Positions 4,334-6,248 of a DNA stretch of 6,248 nucleotides are shown here, one piece after another. A program made the position numbers and the translations under genes. Within the stretch, counting starts at the first letter, position 1, and each line of letters begins with the position of its first letter. The notes beneath the pieces were generated by a model. It did not search any database. It was not told the origin of the DNA and was given only the letters and a program-made list of their open reading frames with translations. Source of the stretch: Candidatus Omnitrophota bacterium (lineage in GTDB: Bacteria > Omnitrophota > Gorgyraeia > B26-G9); assembly GCA_018399295.1 (NCBI GenBank), contig JAGYOO010000090.1, positions 1 to 6,248 on the forward strand, in the 5' to 3' direction.

Positions 4334-6248
4334 TTTAAAACCAGGGTTTCTTCATTTGAGCGCACAGAAGGCTTTTTATTTAGCCCCGGATTACCATAAG
4401 CCTCCCAATAGAGACCGGAATCATCCAGGGCAAAGATACTCTCATTGTCCCCCGCGCTCTCGGCCGCTTTCAACTTTGCCAGCCCCTCGTCCAGCTTAAC
4501 AATTACCGCGGCATGGCCCAGTTGATTCTGATTCGGCTGTCCGGAAAAGTCAGCGCGGAAATTTTCACCCGCATTGACCACGCATGCCCGCAGCCCCATT
4601 CCACTCTCGTATTCAAGGTACTTCTTAACATACTGCACTACCGTAATAAGCTTTCCGTTATCCACCTGCTTATCAATAACCAGGGTAAACTCATCACCCC
4701 CCATCAGCCCCACAATATCACCCCCCCCGACTCCCAGCCCGGTTTGCAGCCTGTCCCTTCCAATCTCCATGGAAAGCTGCAGGGTATTAGTCACCCTGTC
4801 CGCGGCACCGGCCCAGATCCGGTTAACAGTAGTCATATCGTCCTGCTCCAGAGCCAGCTTTATCTGCTGCAGTTCCAGCTCGAACTCCTTCAGATTCATC
4901 AACCCCATGTTCTTCACGTCAAACATTATATATATAGGGTACTGCATCCTGGGGGCCTTTTGATGAAACATAAATGCTGAATCGATATCCGGATGCTTGG
5001 TTTCCTGTCCGATTATCTCCAGCGCCTGTAACAACTGCTCTCTGATCTCTTCGGAAGGCCGGATTGATCCCCCCTGCTGCTCTGCCACAACAATCGCATC
5101 AGCTAAAGCTCCCCGTATCTGTTCGATAATCCGGGCCCTCTCCCGGGCCTTATTAAAGTCCACCTGCCATTTCTTAATATAGTCCTGAACATGCAGCAGG
5201 GAAAAATACTCTCTTGCCAGCTGATAATTGGCCCGGTCATTCCCAAATAGCTGCCTGACCTCCGGGGAGACCAGGTCCCATTTCAAATAGGTCCGCAGGA
5301 TCTTAGCTACCGAAGGACGCAGGAAGAAAAAACCCTCGATATTATTATGTTTCTCAAAAACCTCCGTCTTAGCTATAAGTTCCTGCCGAAGGCTGTCCAG
5401 CGCATCCAGGGCCTCTCTGTACTTTTCCAGAGAGAAAAGCATGTCTCCATTAGCCATAGTCACTGCCTGATGCGCGTTGATATCGGCAAACAGCTTGTCC
5501 TCTTCCCGGTCTCCGGAGATCTGGCTGATCCCACCTCTAAGCGCGATATTCTTTTCCACCAGATTACCCGGGTTGAACATTTTCAATCTATCCTGATAAA
5601 TGCCACCCTCCTTCTGAATCAGATCGCCGAGACTGTCTTTCGTCCCCTGGATAACTTCCCTGACCGCTTTATCCAGCTCTTCAGCTGAAATATCGCCGGA
5701 GACAACATAAACATCTTCCTTATATGAACTGTAGACGTGGTCGATCTCACCACGCACCAGCCCCTTATCCACCATGAGCTTATAAATCTGCTGAGAACGA
5801 GCAGCCAGAAGACTTGTATTAAGTTCGTATCCGAAGATATCATTAAGATCCTTGATACCGAAACCCTCCCGGCTGATCCCCGGAGACTCAAACACCACAA
5901 ACCAATCACCATTTCGCCCTTTGCTGATGATCTTCCCCAGAGGATTAACAGATGTAAGCAGTGATCTCAAATGAGCAAGTTCTCCGGCTGAAAACAACCG
6001 TCCTTCATTCAAAGCCGACTCAAAACCGGTTAAAATCTCACTTTCACTGGTCCAGTGCAATACCCGGGCAAACTCTTCAAAATTTTGTCCACTTCTTATC
6101 CGGCTCCCGGTTGTTTCCGTATTCTCTGATGAAGCACCCTCTTTCGATTCGGTGCCCTGGTCAGTCTCAGCTGCCGTGTCTTCTATCCTGCGGATAGAAT
6201 GAACGATAATGACCAACAGCACTGCACCCGCGAGTAACCCCGGACCGG
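4324..6248 (-). CDS. Membrane-anchored protein with tandem GGDEF-type domains; 5' end beyond window
   Basis: The frame is open to the right edge and the true start is probably outside. A GTG at 6222 is possible but would cut into a hydrophobic stretch (GLLAGAVLLVIIVHSI) that reads as a membrane helix followed by RR. Residues here are counted from 6222 (632 to the stop). A Ser/Thr/Glu-rich linker (about 15-45) follows. Domain 1 (about 105-270) keeps GGDEF-fold landmarks: IKDLNDIFGY (123-132), like FKxINDxFGH, and YKEDVYVV (167-174) where GGDEF should be, so it is catalytically degenerate. A helical linker (about 270-425) follows. Domain 2 (about 427-605) has FDVKN (D435, metal position), N443 at the guanine-contact spacing, and GLMGGDEFTLVID with GGDEF at 508-512. 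The product-inhibition I-site RxxD is absent (GGGD at 499-502). About 30 extra residues lie between D435 and GGDEF. The protein could make cyclic di-GMP or only sense nucleotides. The C-terminus is LVLNSI. A 155-base gap separates it from the next operon. Confidence 0.87.
   Translation of the reverse strand, partial: GPGLLAGAVLLVIIVHSIRRIEDTAAETDQGTESKEGASSENTETTGSRIRSGQNFEEFARVLHWTSESEILTGFESALNEGRLFSAGELAHLRSLLTSVNPLGKIISKGRNGDWFVVFESPGISREGFGIKDLNDIFGYELNTSLLAARSQQIYKLMVDKGLVRGEIDHVYSSYKEDVYVVSGDISAEELDKAVREVIQGTKDSLGDLIQKEGGIYQDRLKMFNPGNLVEKNIALRGGISQISGDREEDKLFADINAHQAVTMANGDMLFSLEKYREALDALDSLRQELIAKTEVFEKHNNIEGFFFLRPSVAKILRTYLKWDLVSPEVRQLFGNDRANYQLAREYFSLLHVQDYIKKWQVDFNKARERARIIEQIRGALADAIVVAEQQGGSIRPSEEIREQLLQALEIIGQETKHPDIDSAFMFHQKAPRMQYPIYIMFDVKNMGLMNLKEFELELQQIKLALEQDDMTTVNRIWAGAADRVTNTLQLSMEIGRDRLQTGLGVGGGDIVGLMGGDEFTLVIDKQVDNGKLITVVQYVKKYLEYESGMGLRACVVNAGENFRADFSGQPNQNQLGHAAVIVKLDEGLAKLKAAESAGDNESIFALDDSGLYWEAYGNPGLNKKPSVRSNEETLVLNSI
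4721..4728 (-). repeat. G8 homopolymer inside the second GGDEF-type domain
   Basis: Eight consecutive C on the plus strand give eight G in the coding strand. They encode the glycines at residues 499-501, directly before the GGDEF motif at 508-512. The tract is intact and the frame continues to the stop at 4324. A gain or loss of one base would abolish the GGDEF motif. Confidence 0.6.

Noticed and set aside
4513..4980. Plus-strand frame of 155 codons opposite the GGDEF-type gene
   Set aside because: It is a shadow of the coding strand that carries the GGDEF motif; its composition is odd and it has no ribosome binding site.
1..6248. CRISPR array, tRNA, rRNA or insertion sequence
   Set aside because: No regularly spaced repeats, cloverleaf, rRNA-like stretch, transposase motif or terminal inverted repeats were seen on either strand.

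Overview
The window is a gene-dense bacterial segment in which every supported gene lies on the minus strand, so it is read from the right edge to the left. Four protein genes are visible, and both outer ones are cut by the window edges. I see no tRNA, rRNA, CRISPR array, transposase or plus-strand gene. The organism cannot be fixed from sequence alone. The style (moderately GC-rich genes, many signal-peptide proteins of unknown function, no Shine-Dalgarno sites) reminds me of uncultivated PVC-type lineages such as Omnitrophota. That is an impression with low confidence.

Layout, in transcription order. (1) Positions 6248-4324: a membrane-anchored protein whose N-terminus lies outside the window. 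It carries two GGDEF-type (diguanylate cyclase fold) domains. The first has lost its signature and the second keeps a literal GGDEF. (2) Positions 4323-4169: the only sizeable intergenic gap, very AT-rich. It holds a near-consensus sigma-70-type promoter (TTGAAA, 17 bases, TATACT with an extended -10) and a weaker upstream candidate. (3) Positions 4168-3296: a signal-peptide protein with a class I SAM-methyltransferase-like fold. (4) Positions 3291-1936: a signal-peptide protein with a GNAT acetyltransferase domain and a helical C-terminal part. (5) Positions 1934-1: a signal-peptide protein of at least 644 residues with three helix-turn-helix-like segments about 100 residues apart, open to the left edge. 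Genes 3-5 are separated by only 4 and 1 bases and very probably form one operon driven by the promoter in the gap.

The most interesting point is the combination. Three consecutive proteins have convincing Sec-type signal peptides in front of folds that normally work in the cytoplasm: a methyltransferase, an acetyltransferase and helix-turn-helix repeats. The signal peptide is followed in each by a Leu-Ser/Ala-Pro motif. The three complete C-termini in the window, including that of the GGDEF protein, all end in Ser-Ile (SSI, EISI, NSI). This could mark a family of exported or surface proteins with a shared tail signal. The function of the system is unknown. Export of modifying proteins, delivery to a partner cell, or re-use of old folds as structural modules are all possible.
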